Part shown: piece by piece, positions 1 through 10,866 of the stretch | Numbering within the stretch: the stretch's first letter is position 1 | Layout of the letters: each line of letters begins with the position of its first letter | Assembly (NCBI RefSeq): GCF_000006405.1 | Contig: NW_003216498.1 | Span: 6,283 to 50,357 of the forward strand | Source of the DNA: Perkinsus marinus ATCC 50983 | Lineage: Eukaryota; Perkinsozoa; Perkinsida; Perkinsidae | Length of the DNA stretch: 44,075 nucleotides | Reading direction: 5' to 3' | Program-made: the position numbers and the translations under genes | Notes under the pieces: generated by a model | Told to the model about the DNA's origin: nothing | The model's database searches: none | The model's input: the letters and a program-made list of their open reading frames with translations, nothing else

Positions 1-252
1 TATTACGAAGATGTTCCGTACGAGATGGTTGAGGAGAATGGTGCCTCTTGGGTGAAGCCTGATTATAGCTCCACTTCTCTGGCTTATGCTCTGAGTAACT
101 GCAGGTTCGACGCCAACTCGAGATACGAGCTAAATGATCTGGAGAATATCGAATTCCACGATGCGCAAGATCCGAACGACCAGACGTTAGTAGTTTACAG
201 AATGCTAGAGACCTATGGGAAGGCACTGGGGACGGTCTTCAGGAACCAGTAG
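1..252 (+). CDS. 3' end of an unidentified gene
   Basis: The window opens inside an open frame that runs from base 1 to a TAG stop at 250-252, giving 83 residues ending in TVFRNQ. The segment is acidic and rich in Asn, Asp, Tyr and Ser. I see no recognisable motif, membrane segment or signal. It may be the last exon of a longer gene lying to the left. The frame has no internal stop and ordinary composition for this genome, but the identity is unknown. Confidence 0.45.
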   Translation, partial: YYEDVPYEMVEENGASWVKPDYSSTSLAYALSNCRFDANSRYELNDLENIEFHDAQDPNDQTLVVYRMLETYGKALGTVFRNQ

Positions 253-496
253 GCAGAAAGGGATTCTCTATGTTTGACGATCTCAATGAATATGTAATTC
301 CAACAAGGCCAAGTTACTGTCAACTTTTGAATATTTGGATCCTTTTAGTGGGAGGTTTAGCATCAACGTTGCCGGATTGGGGATGTTGAGTCAGCCTTAC
401 CTCCCGCATTCAAACTTTAACCAATAATTTTACTTTGCATCACGATTGTGTTGCGTATATAACAGTGATAAATGACAGGGGAAGCTTCAACGTCTC

Positions 497-601
497 GTAT
501 AACAGCCTTCATCTGTATAACAGTGCGGTTGTTTGGTCGCCTTGTATAACAATCTTCATCTGTAGAACAGTTCGGTTGTCTGGTTGCCTCGTATAACAGC
601 C
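497..601. repeat. 47-bp tandem repeat, 2.2 copies
   Basis: Copies start at 497 and 544, with a partial third from 591. Each begins GTATAACA and contains TTCATCTGTA followed by CGGTTGT. The two full copies differ at only a few positions. Confidence 0.8.
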
Positions 602-793
602 TATACGGCAGCTCGGCGATCTCGCTACTTTGAGATTCTTTCTATGGCTTTGATTTGTTTTTCTCTTAGATTTGTTACAATGTGCATGATTGTAATCGGA
701 GTAGTAGTTACTTGTCGACGACAAGTTGTCGTATGCATCGGAGGCGAGTGTATGCTTCATTGGTGGGTCACTCAATGTTATTCCTACATTCAA

Positions 794-844
794 TGATGAC
801 GCCAATGTGGTGTTGATACTATCAACACCACATCAGCGTCATCA
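794..844. repeat. 25-bp inverted repeat with 1-nt centre
   Basis: The left arm (794-818) and right arm (820-844) are complementary except for two adjacent positions. The inner 14 bp are perfect and the centre is a single C at 819. The sequence can form a cruciform or an RNA hairpin. Confidence 0.85.
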
Positions 845-1159
845 ACTTCCTAGGAGTTCAACGACTTTCGTCTTCCACCTTGTGTCTCGTCCTTTCATAG
901 CTCCCAACTCTACTCCTTATCTACTCCACTAAATCGAGAGATGAGAGCAAAATTTATCTGACGTGTTCCTGGAAAAGCGTATACCAAATTCTCTGTTGGT
1001 TGATTTCCACTCAGGGCGCGACAGAATGGAAGCTCATACAGGAGATTTCTAGGCTGCCACCAGGGTTGGCCGACTTGGCAGGGTCATCAGATGCCCTTAG
1101 GAGTTCACAGTAGATTCTCTCAACGCTTCCCTTCCAAGCTTGTGTGCATAAACCGTCGC

Positions 1160-1436
1160 ATGAAACGAACCTCGGCATTCAATGATCCAACAAGCTCGAC
1201 GCAGGACGAAAAACGATCTCGTCGGCCCTCTTTGATGGAAGAGCTGGAAGATTCGCAGACTGCCTTGGATGCTGTAGATAAGGAATGTTGTCGCGAGCTC
1301 ATTCGAGTAACCCGAGTGTTCATAGTATCGTTTCAGCCACTTGATCAAGGTACAACGAGAATATGATTCTCAAAAGCAGCCGTTATACGAAGCCCGGGCT
1401 CGAATATTAGAGAGAATACCCAACTTTTGGCTACAG
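1160..1436 (+). CDS. NAP/SET-family histone chaperone, 5' part
   Basis: Nucleosome assembly protein and SET proteins bind histones through a dimer built on a long N-terminal helix. Exon 1 starts with ATG at 1160 (MKRTSAFND) and contains ALDAVDKECCRELIRVTR, which matches the conserved SET/NAP start of that helix. A 50-nt GT-AG intron then joins it to an exon reading QPLYEARARILERIPNFWLQ, the equivalent of the family segment in which a KPIY-type motif is followed by an IPxFW-type motif. A donor-like GT follows at 1437. The earmuff domain and acidic tail are not identifiable downstream, so the gene is either truncated or has a 3' part I could not assemble before the convergent HtrA-like gene. 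The family call is good; completeness is unknown. Confidence 0.6.
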
Positions 1437-1949
1437 GTTGGTGCTATCAGGGAACAATTGTCTATGATCAGTACCAGGTCGGAAACAAGCTGGAAAGGGC
1501 TAGACCGACGAGCTCGATAACCTTCAATCACGAGCATCAGACTGAGATTACCTTGATCTCTTATATTCATCGCTAAGACTGTTACCATAGGTAGATCCAG
1601 AAACGAATAACACGTAGGTTCAATACATGTTGTAGTACTCTTGTACGGGTGAGACGGTCTTAATGGTATCGTCTCAGATGGTAGTTCATGTACTCTACCA
1701 ACTGTTGTCATAATTAGATTCTTATGGTCATCACTTCGAACCATCTTTTATACATCTGGAGAATGTTTCGTGATCAAATATATTTCTTTCAAGAAACCCC
1801 GACAGCTGGCTTTCTAAAGGGTCACTACATGAAAGCCTGGCCGGGTATACCAAGTCTACAGCAGCACGCACACTCATGTCCACTGAGCGTTCCACGTCGG
1901 CTCCGTTGAACAGGAGAGGACTGTCTTTGATTCTTTGGCTTTAAGAGCC
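1437..1949. other. unresolved region downstream of the NAP/SET exons
   Basis: This should hold the rest of the NAP/SET gene if it is intact. Open frames exist on both strands, the longest being about 124 codons on the minus strand at 1370-1744, but none resembles the earmuff domain or an acidic tail. I see no assignable feature. Confidence 0.4.
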
Positions 1950-3509
1950 TCAGTGCAACTATGAAACACAACATCGCTGTAGGTGAGATGAAAACATCAC
2001 CAAACTCGTCTTTCAGAAACACTCACTACTGTGGTGGCGAAGGTCTTCTCACCACGCTTGACCTTTAGTTCTGCGGGGGATCCACATTGAACCCCCAAGG
2101 TCTCGTAAACGTCATAGACGGACCGGACCGGTCTTCCATCGATGCTCTCGATGACATCACCAACCTTCAATCCCGCCTTAGCCGCTGGGGTCTGGCCCTT
2201 TACTTGAACGATTCGGACAACATCTTGAGTGCCTGATACCACCAATTCCTCTATAAACACAAACAGGCTAGCGAGTTACCGTATCCAGCGCCATCATCGG
2301 TCCTGTTGGTGATGACCATACCAAGATAGGGAGGACTCCAATATCCGTTACTCGTGATGGAATCCGCTATATGCCTCACGAGTTGGAGAGGAAGCGCCAA
2401 ACTGACTCGAAAGGTATCTTATAAGTCTATACAGTGAGGGATTACTCACCCGAACTCGCCACATTTCTTCACAATCATGCCAATGCATCGACCATCTCTC
2501 GTTACAGCTGGTGACCCCGACATACCTGATAGAAAGTAGTGAAGGTGTGGTATGATATAGGGAAATACCTGGTAGAGTGGTCACACTGAGCTGGATGAAG
2601 CGCCAACGACGCGAGCTGTTATCTATTGACCTGAATACAAAGTGATGCCGATCCATAGGAGGTCTTCGGCCCACCCTTCGGTGAAGCTCTGCCTCGGGTT
2701 ACTGACTATCCCCACGGCACCAGCAAGGTCATCACCCCCGCCAGCGCCGCCTCCCATAGTGCATGCCCAAGTACCTAGGAAAGGCGATAGACACAGAGAA
2801 CACAGGAAAACAGAATGCCTCTTTCTGGTAGACGGTCACTGCCGTCCTCGACGGGTTTCAACTCCTCTGATTTCTGTAACGAGAATACTGCAACGTCGCC
2901 CTCTGAGGAAAAAACACATTTCGCTACCGCATAGTAGCAATGAACATCACCTTCAGTTTTGCCCTCGAGTTTAACTTCTTCCCAACGGCCGCTCACCGGT
3001 AGCTTCACCCAAAGAACGTCACCGAGCCGAGGGTCTACTCCTCCCTGTGCGAACCCTATCCTTTTCCTCAACGTATGAGCCGCGCTGATGAGGTAAGTCC
3101 TCCCTTTCTCCTCCTTGTACACAAACGCTGTCCCTATCTGTGTTCCCGGAGGGTTGCCGCCCTGCGGACTGGCATACAGCAAGACCACGGAAGATTCGAG
3201 CGACTTGAAGACGCCCCTGAAGTCGGTGTTATCCTCGCCGTACTCCTCACAGCTCGCCACTGGTGCTGAAGCTGACAGAAGGGCTACGCTCAGACTAGCA
3301 AACGATACCGCTGCTTTGACGCAAGGCGACCAAGGACGGCCCTCTTGATATGGCTGATGTCCGCCCCTTACAGGGCTAGCGAGGCTCCCACTATTGGCTA
3401 GAGTGGAGCGATACACGCTTGATGAGGAGTGGAAGGTGCGCACAAGGGCAGCAATGAAGGGACGCCGACCAAAAAGAAAGGGCGCCACTCGAGACAGGTT
3501 TTGGGACAT
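1950..3509 (-). CDS. HtrA/DegP-like mitochondrial serine protease with PDZ domain
   Basis: Trypsin-like HtrA proteases act in protein quality control. The start at 3509 opens an Arg/Ser-rich, acid-free presequence (MSQNLSRVAPFLFGRRPF) typical of mitochondrial import, followed by a hydrophobic stretch. The catalytic His is in ISAAHTL, the Asp in GDVAVFSL, and the Ser in LPGMSGSPAV. The family usually has GNSGGP at that last site, so this is a variant. GIVSNPRQ matches the strand before the active Ser. A PDZ domain follows, with a hydrophobic core around AAKAGLKVGDVIESIDGRPV. The exons join across several short introns. One 44-nt intron near 2771-2814 appears to use a GC donor. The likely end is a TGA at 1950-1952 just after a final splice. 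The gene ends 56 bp from the stop of the upstream TPR gene. Confidence 0.8.
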
Positions 3510-3565
3510 TATAGGGTGTCAAAAACCTAAGTCCGGGAGGGACTCAACTCAGGGCATTTCAGAAC

Positions 3566-5070
3566 TCAGTCGAGACCAATAGGCTTCTGCGGAGCACCTC
3601 TCTGTCGCATCGATTGCAAGAGGTAGGCCAATGACGCTATCAAGATCGTCACTGCTACGACCAGCAACTTCAACACTGTTGTTTTCAACCTCTCTAACTT
3701 ATCTCGTTGTGTTCTTTCCCCCACGTGGGTGACACTGGAAGGTTGAGGGTCTTCCGAAGGAGTCCCCGTAGACGATTCATTTTCCACCACTGGAGATGTC
3801 TCGGGTACTTCTTCCTCTTCAACAACACTCTCTATGGGTTGGCCGCCATCCTCCGAGTTACCCCCGCCCTCCTCCTCCTTGTCGTGGCTTTGCGTAATCA
3901 TAGTCTTGGCCAACTTTGACGTCTTGGAGGCGTACCTTTCATTCCATAGCAAGCAGCAGCAGCGGTGCCCTCCCAAAGCCTACTCTCGCTTTGCGCACTT
4001 CAACTCATTGAGCGCAGCCCTGATCTGTGGATCGGTAGGACATAGACGATACCTAATATACCGTGACCTGGGCGAGACCGACCATCCTCGTGCTCACGCC
4101 GCCAACAGGGACTTTTTCGCTCGTGTATAATCGTCCTTGTACTTCATAAACACCATGCCTTGCCAATACAGAGCCTTCACGTTCTCATGATCTATCTTCA
4201 GAGCCTACCAACGACCACACTATGAGGGATGTCCGAGCTCTGCTGCTCACCTGGTGTGTTTGGCTGAGGACCTCATCGAAGTCCTCGAGCTTGTACTTGC
4301 AGATTGCGAAAGAAACATGACATTTCTGGCCAGCGACCAGCGTGATAGAAACCGTATCGACTTTCCGTCTTCCTCACCAGCTTGCTAGCGTTAAACCACT
4401 CCCTGTCGACCTTGGAATCCGGAAAGCAATAGTCGAAATTGAGTAGTGCCTTCCGATACCACACCGCCGCCAACCCACAGTTGCCTTCTCGAAGGTACTC
4501 ATTGGCCTTCTGCCGCATCGTATCAGCGCCTGATGATAACACCAATGCGCTCAAGAGGTGTAGTAGAGCACACCTTGTAGTTTGTCTTTAGTGGGCATAT
4601 CGTACAGCTGTTGCTCCTTACGATGATCATGAGAGCATCCACCTAACGCTCCTGACCTCATCAGTTCAACACACTCGGGGCCTGACATGACAATACCCCT
4701 CAGCCGTTGATGGGACTATACCATGTTCATGGTCCAAAGGGCACCGTTCTTGGGCCTGTCTTAGGTCCTCTTCCCTCTTGGCCATCTCCAACTCCGCCTC
4801 CTCCTTAGCCTTCATCTCAGCCTCCATTCGTTGAAACTTAGAATAATCGTTGGAGTATGGTGTCGGGTTGGTAACAGTCGGCAAGGCCTTCTCCGAGGCT
4901 GAGCAAAGCAGTGATGGACAGATTTGGTCTAGCTGGTCGGTCGTACTGGCAGACTCATCTTTGTACACTTTCTCATTCAACCAGTCTCCGGCCAACTCCC
5001 TTATCATACAACTTTCATTCTCTGTGAAATAACAAGCACTTCCTCCACTGTGGTCCTTGTGGGTAGACAT
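3566..5070 (-). CDS. tail-anchored TPR co-chaperone, FKBP8/AIP-like without PPIase domain
   Basis: At least six exons join with introns of about 40-52 nt. The N-terminal third is acidic and ends in a Glu/Lys-rich coiled segment (MEAEMKAKEEAELEMAKREE). It is followed by two Cys/His pairs around CPLDHEHG and GCSHDHRKEQQLYDMPTK. The TPR block then reads ANEYLREGN, ALLNFDYCFPDSK and ALKIDHENVKALYWQGMVFM, which closely resembles the TPR region of FKBP8/FKBP38 and AIP proteins. After a Glu/Ser-rich linker the C-terminus is a single membrane helix (LKLLVVAVTILIASLAYLL) and a short basic tail, a tail-anchor layout shared with FKBP8. No FKBP prolyl-isomerase domain precedes the TPRs. It probably binds Hsp90 or Hsp70 tails at the ER or mitochondrial surface; that role is inferred from the family. 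Confidence 0.65.
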
Positions 5071-5138
5071 GGGAGGCTAAGCCTGCCGTCTCGCAAACAC
5101 ACTGTAAACGCGACAACTTAAAAACTGGATAACAGCAG

Positions 5139-7851
5139 CTATGATGAACATGCCGAACGTAGATCGCTAGACCCGATAGCCACTTCTCCGGCTGGGGAGA
5201 CCACCAAAGTAGCTGCGAGCAGTCGGAGGACGGCTTTGAAGTCACTAGGAGGGATGGAGGGAAGCATGGTCGGATCTGAGAGAAGGCGAACACCTCCACA
5301 TTTCACCTTCAAAGATCTACCTTCAATGGCAGCCTTCACGACTTGTGATAGCGTGTCACCAGTCTTTGAGAATTCAGGGGCTTTGACCACCGACCGACAG
5401 AGCTCAACCATTTCCAGCTGGCCGATAGCGATGGTCTTGCCTGTCATCGGGGCGTAACTGAGAGTTGGAGGAGTCACAAGAAGACTAAGGAAGGCCCCAT
5501 GACCCTACCACACCACGTCAATCATCAGCAGAGGGGTGGTCGGTCGTTGAGCTGCTGAGAGGCGGAGTAATGCATTCTCGGAGGCGATAGAGTCAGCCGG
5601 TCGCCAAGATATCTAAGGTCCAACCGAGGAAGATACCAAATAGGTCCTCTTCCTCCTCACCAGCCTGTTCACCACTGCTGCACAGGGCGACTCAGCAGGA
5701 GTCATGATGGCCCTTATGTCGGTGACCGGCCGTAGCATACTCGTCGTCTTCACAGAGGTGTTGGCCGCCTCGCGAGATTCCTCCTCCACACCGTGAAGAT
5801 CCCTTTGCCGTCGGTCGCGATCTGACAGGAGCAGATGGGGATAAGCAAAGCCGCTAGAGGAGTATTACACATGGACAACTTGTTCCATAGGCCTCCGAGC
5901 TCAGGGTTGGAAAACGAACTCCCCTCCAGAGTGGTACTCAGAGGGGCCAGGAGGATATCGATCAGCCTCCCACCAGAGACCCTGAAGGGCATTGCACTCC
6001 TAACGGCATGACAGCTCACCTCGTCTTCACTCCGACCAATCGAGAGGCTATCGTCTCTATGAGGCCCTTCTTATCGTCATCATCGGTATCAACACATACA
6101 CCCAAAGTATACCTACTCTTGTTGTTGCACACTAGGCCTGACGACATTCCCTTACATGTGCCCAAGGGCGGGGTCCAGCAATCTGAGAACCACCAAACCG
6201 CGATCAAAAGATAGCAGCCACACTTCAAGTCTCATCCACTCCTCTACTGTATCCTCAGTCTCTTTGACTACTACAGGGATCCACGCCTCGACCGGTGGGG
6301 CCCTGCCAATAGGAGTACTCTAGTACAACCAACGACACTACAGGGCCCTTCTCCTCAGAGTTAGCTCCTCCACTGTAGCATCCATCTGACCATGATAGTT
6401 GCCTGGTCCATGATCGTGAGCTCACATTTATCCTCCCTTCCACTCCCATGGACACGCCCGAGGCCAGAGCACTGACAACAGCATCAGACGTTTCCTCAGC
6501 CAAGTCGATCTCCTCCATGAGGTTCGTCCCTTCAAGATCGGTGATGATGCATATAAGAGAGGACGAGAGACCCTCATGGACTCCCTCAAGCAGTGCCCTC
6601 GCCAGCACAGTACCACTGAGGACAGGACTAGAGTAGTGGAGACGGGGAGGAGGAGGAGGGGGACAGTACCCATCTAGGAGACCCTCTGGGGCGATGAAGG
6701 TTCCACCATGAGGGCAGCTAGCTTGCTGCAGCTTCGTCTCAGGACGATGATGATGATGACGACACAAGTGGTGCCATACAATGACAACGTATAGCCTTCC
6801 ACTAGTCTGTTTGGTAGAGCGATAGACCATCTTGCACGCCTTCATCGACGTCGAGGTCGCAGGTTCGATCCCCACCGACGGAGCTCTCCCCTCCACAGCA
6901 GCCATTCCCACCTCAAGCTTTCGTCGTAGCCCCTCTCCCACGACCACCCTATCGGACCTAGACCACGGCAGCTCATCAAGGCAGCCTCGCCTGACCTACA
7001 GGCCTTCCAACGACTTGTACCAATCTTGGGACTCAGCCAGTACAGCATTCAAACGTTTCACCAAGGAGTAGCGTGAGGACCAATCAGACTCTATGATGGC
7101 TCTGTCCTGGACAGGCTTTGAATCTTTCCAAGAGGAACCTCGGAAGCGCTCACCCGCACAAGTTCGATCCTCTCAGCCTTCAACTTTGCAATCCGGAACT
7201 CGAGATCGCCCAATTGCCTAGTGGGAGGAGATATCCCTAACACCCCAATGGGCCTACTTATAGCCCTTCAGGGCCTCCCTCGACTTCGCTGCCTCGTCTC
7301 TCGCTGCCCTCTTCTCCCGAAGTGCCCTCGACAGACACCGACGGAGGTCCTCCCAGAGCTCAATGGGCACCCTTGCAAAGTCCATCCCACCTCGTCCCGA
7401 AGGCTGAGGATAAGACTGCTCAAGTCGCTGATGCATCGAGGGACATACATCCCGCATCACGCAGTCCATGCTCGAGAGAACCAACTCCTCCTCCTCCTCG
7501 ACACCATCACGACGAATGGACGAGGAAGGGAACCGGGAGGAAGAGGAGGACGACGATGCAGTACTAAAGTAAGGACCTAATCGAGCAACTTAAGAGAAAT
7601 GAGCAGCTCCTCGGCATGGCTAGGACTCCGGTGATCATCGTTATCATGAAGTTGGGTACTAAGGACGTAGTCCCCTGCATGGAATTTCCTGTCGAACACA
7701 GTAGAGATCGAGGCCCCAGCAGTGATCTTGGCACGCCCATCAGGGAGCACTGGGGACGTCCTCGCCCGAACTTTAGGAGCTGAACGACCGCCGTGAAGGA
7801 CCAGAACGGCCAATGTGGTGATCCACCTCGTTTGGGCTTCGAAGAACTCAT
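5139..7851 (-). CDS. multi-exon coiled-coil/helical protein, unidentified
   Basis: I do not recognise this gene. The most N-terminal well-supported exon (about 7250-7560) is charged and helical and includes RCLSRALREKRAARDEAAK. It splices to a coiled-coil exon (LEFRIAKLKAERIELVR). Downstream exons are hydrophobic and helical with an armadillo/HEAT-like flavour: LGVCVDTDDDDKKGLIETI, GGRLIDILLAPLSTTLEG and a last exon ending SSDLRSACSS before a stop at 5139. Frames join at introns of 38-51 nt, for example one of 38 nt near 5,990 and one of 51 nt near 5,480. The start is uncertain: ATG at 7851 is one option, but two frames stay open there. The stop lies 69 bp from the TPR gene start. Confidence 0.5.
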
Positions 7852-8162
7852 CGTGGGAACCTCGCGGAGCTGAGGAGTGTTTGTCTACTGTCAACGCAAG
7901 GATGTTGAGGTGATGAAAGTTAACAAAAACGTTATAGAGATGAGGATGATGACCGTGCTTATGGAGACTATGAACGATCAGCAAAAGTGATAGTTCCGGC
8001 CCAACAAAGAGGTCCTCGTGGGGGAACTGGTAGTGAAGTATGACATGAAAACTTGGTACTAGCCGAAGCGGTCAAGAGAGTAACCTCCCGAGAATCTCTC
8101 TCAGCTCGCTGGTACTAGCACGGTAGAGGACGAGGAAGACCCCTGAGTTGAAGAGAATGTCG

Positions 8163-10627
8163 CTACAGCTGAGAGCACACATCTACCCCTGTCGGTCTTT
8201 CCTCTTCCCCCAGGAGATCCATCTCCCTCGATCTCGACCCATCACCCTCCTCGATGTCATGTGGCTGTTCTGATGAGGCTGACGAGGACCAGTCGTCATC
8301 CGTGTCACCGAAACGGTGGGAGTAGGGCTCCTGTGTCACACCTGAGGGCCCCGACAATAGCAACGGAAGGCGAAGCATGATACGTACCGAGCTGGTACAC
8401 TCCTCCCCTCTTCCTATTGCGCCATCCGTAACACATGACCTGGAACAAGCCTCAATGGTAACGACCGGAAGGCCAGCTTACGCAGCACGCTGCAGTGACG
8501 AGCAGACCCGCAACGGCGACCACTATAGCAATGCTTAGATCGGACAACGCTGGAGAGGCAGCCATCATGGCATCAGGCCGAGGCGTGGGTCGTAGGGTCT
8601 TTTCCGTCTCTGATTGGCCCTCCTTCTTTGGTGGTTTCACTGGACTCTGCGTTTGCATGGGAGGAGAGGTCTTAGGGGAAGGGGAGTACAGAGAGCAGAC
8701 CCTGGCCTGGGTAGTAGCCTACCGAATTCATCCATGGGGGCATCGCTCCTCGAACAGGCTCTGGTCTTTCCACGTACTGTGGACAGTCAGCCGTAGCCCA
8801 GCCGAGCCGCCGATCCTCGAGGTCAAATATGATATCGTGGCCCTGCATCCACGATGCACCTGCATTAAACACCCTTGCTGGGGATCGAACCCGAGACCTT
8901 TCGATTACCCAATACTGTCTCTTTTGCATGATTGTCTTCAAAGGTGTAACAATACGTATTGCTATTTGCTTTATTATACCTGAACACTCGCGAGGTGCTT
9001 TCCAATGTGCATGCGTGCATACCATAACTCTCAACACAGCCAACTTACATGTAGAACATGGGATACCACATCCGGTGCTTCCCTCCAACAGTAAATCGCA
9101 AGACGGGAAACGACGAAGTGTCATTGCCAGGTGCCTTCAAAAACCGATTCGAACAACATGATCAACAACAACAAATGCCTCGCCTTACCACCCAACACGC
9201 TCGGTCCTTTCGAGTAGCCCCTCCGCAGGCTCCATCCTTGCAGATCTCATCAAGAGCTGACGTTATACCATTGAAGATTCCTGTCGGTAGATACCTGATC
9301 ACGATTAGTCCTACCCGAAACCGACCGGCAACTCTACGTATATGTCGTCCCGGAGTCCACCATGGCATCACCGAAACTCGCTTGGTCGGTGGATATTTCC
9401 TTAGCCTGATCACAAGGACACCTCACAAAGGAGGGGAATTCATAAACTTACCCCAGTCACTGCCTTCACAGTAGAGGGTTGGTCCTCTGGGTACACACCT
9501 AGCGACTGAATGCTGATGTAGTAGTAGCCTCGATCGGTGCTCATAGGAGCCCAGCTGACCGAAGACCTGAAAGCCTCAATCACGATGGAGACAACTGAGC
9601 TACGGTACGTATGCCTCGTCGCATTGTAACCGCCGACAACGAGTTGCCCACCCCAGGTAGCCAAACACATGGAGAAGAGGCTCTTATCGACCTGCAAAAA
9701 ATGCTCCTGCCAGGGATCGAACCCGCGCCATGCCCACGGGATTCTCCTTAGAATCAAAGAGAGTCTCCAGAACCGTTCGGCCACCACCTCTAGATGGTGC
9801 CATCCCCATAATACCTAACCACGACCCCTCAAGCACACGTAAAGACCCTCCCACGCCTACCATTGGCCTTCTGCGTATAGAAAAGTTTATTCTCGCTGGT
9901 ATGGCAGCCTAACTTCGTCATCACCGCAGGGTTGAGCTCATCGTGGTCATCCAGACTAACATAGTCCTCAAACCAGTACCCTTCTATACTAGAGCCCTCA
10001 GTATACGACTGATGGTAACTGACGAGGAATAAGAAAGCAACAGAATGCATCACCATTCCTTACTAGCATTTATCTTCTCGACATTGCGTTCTGAACGTCG
10101 CAGGACAATCGTCACAAGACAACCACTTAGCAGTGGAACTCTTATTAATGTCGAAATGCGGGTCTATATGGTTCCCCACATGAGCCTTCGGTATCTCGCA
10201 TGTGAAACCAGGCAGTGTAGAGCCTATAATCAAGCAACAGTACAGACGCATACCAACAGGGCCGACCTACCAGTATCAACGATAAGACTCGTTCGCTGTT
10301 GTGGAGTACCCACCAGTAGGTCTATGAACCAGTAAGCATACTGGTCTATATGCCCGAACAGCTTAGCCGTTATAATAGTGTCACCTTTCAAGAGCACAAC
10401 CATCATCACCTCGAAGTCCTCCACGACTCACCCCGGCTATATACCAGTTCTCTTGGACTACCACTAACACCATTCAGCTTGCGTATACCTAAGCCCTCAC
10501 CATCGTAGCCCCTCACCCTCGGCTCCGCATGAGCCATCGTGAGGGCGGATAGGGCCAGTAGTAGCAAGGGCACCAGCATGGACAATGCAGTAGTACACAG
10601 ACATGCCGAATAGGCTCGAGGCGACAT
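8163..10627 (-). CDS. membrane-anchored aspartic protease, plasmepsin V/ASP5/BACE-like
   Basis: Starts at 10627 with a signal peptide (MSPRAYSACLCTTALSMLV and on to MAHAEP). The first catalytic loop is TSLIVDTG, completed to DTGS across an intron. A Cys-rich insert follows, with HVGNHIDPHFDINKSSTAKW and CDDC, as in plasmepsin V-type enzymes. Next come SYTEGSSIEGYWFEDYVSL and GCHTSENKLFYTQKANG, IMGMAP, and LFSMCLATWGGQLVVGGYN. The second active site is MVDSGTTYT, and the C-lobe strand is TVLG joined to ASWMQGHDIIFD. A single membrane helix (LSDLSIAIVVAVAGLLVTAA) then leads to a basic stop-transfer and an acidic cytosolic tail ending at 8163. In Apicomplexa this class sits in the ER or Golgi and cuts export signals; the substrate here is unknown. 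At least nine introns, most 42-50 nt, are needed to keep frame. Two of them carry the GGTTCGATCCC motif. Confidence 0.82.
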
Positions 10628-10866
10628 CGTTGACAAAGATCAACAACAACAACAAAGAGTCAACTACAACCCTGGACGCAGACCAAGAACACGATGCTAT
10701 GGCACAAGATGGTGATATGTCAACGTCTTTAAGAGCAGCAATAGAACTGCTCGCGAGCTCTCATCTCAGGTATTGGTTGAAACACAGGAACCTGGCAACT
10801 GATCGACAAGGCATCCACCCCTTACGAGAAAGTACTTGAGCAACATGCGATGGGGGATCGTCGTCC

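Larger units (their letters stand above)
253..1159. other. intergenic region with repeats
   Basis: No convincing exon on either strand. The stretch holds a 47-bp tandem repeat and a near-perfect 25-bp inverted repeat, listed separately. The short open frames here overlap one another on both strands and look like chance. Confidence 0.6.

Noticed and set aside
6795-6875. possible tRNA gene on the plus strand (TTTGGTAGAGCG followed by GGTTCGATCCC)
   Set aside because: Box A to box B spacing is about 15 nt too long, the T-stem is mismatched and no acceptor stem forms. Kept only as a motif occurrence.
9702-9790. tRNA-Leu-like sequence on the minus strand (box A-like TGGCCGAACGG, box B, T6 terminator)
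   Set aside because: The acceptor arms do not pair, and the box A part is coding sequence of the aspartic protease (the segment after MAPSRGGGRTVLETLF). Only the box B part lies in a short intron.
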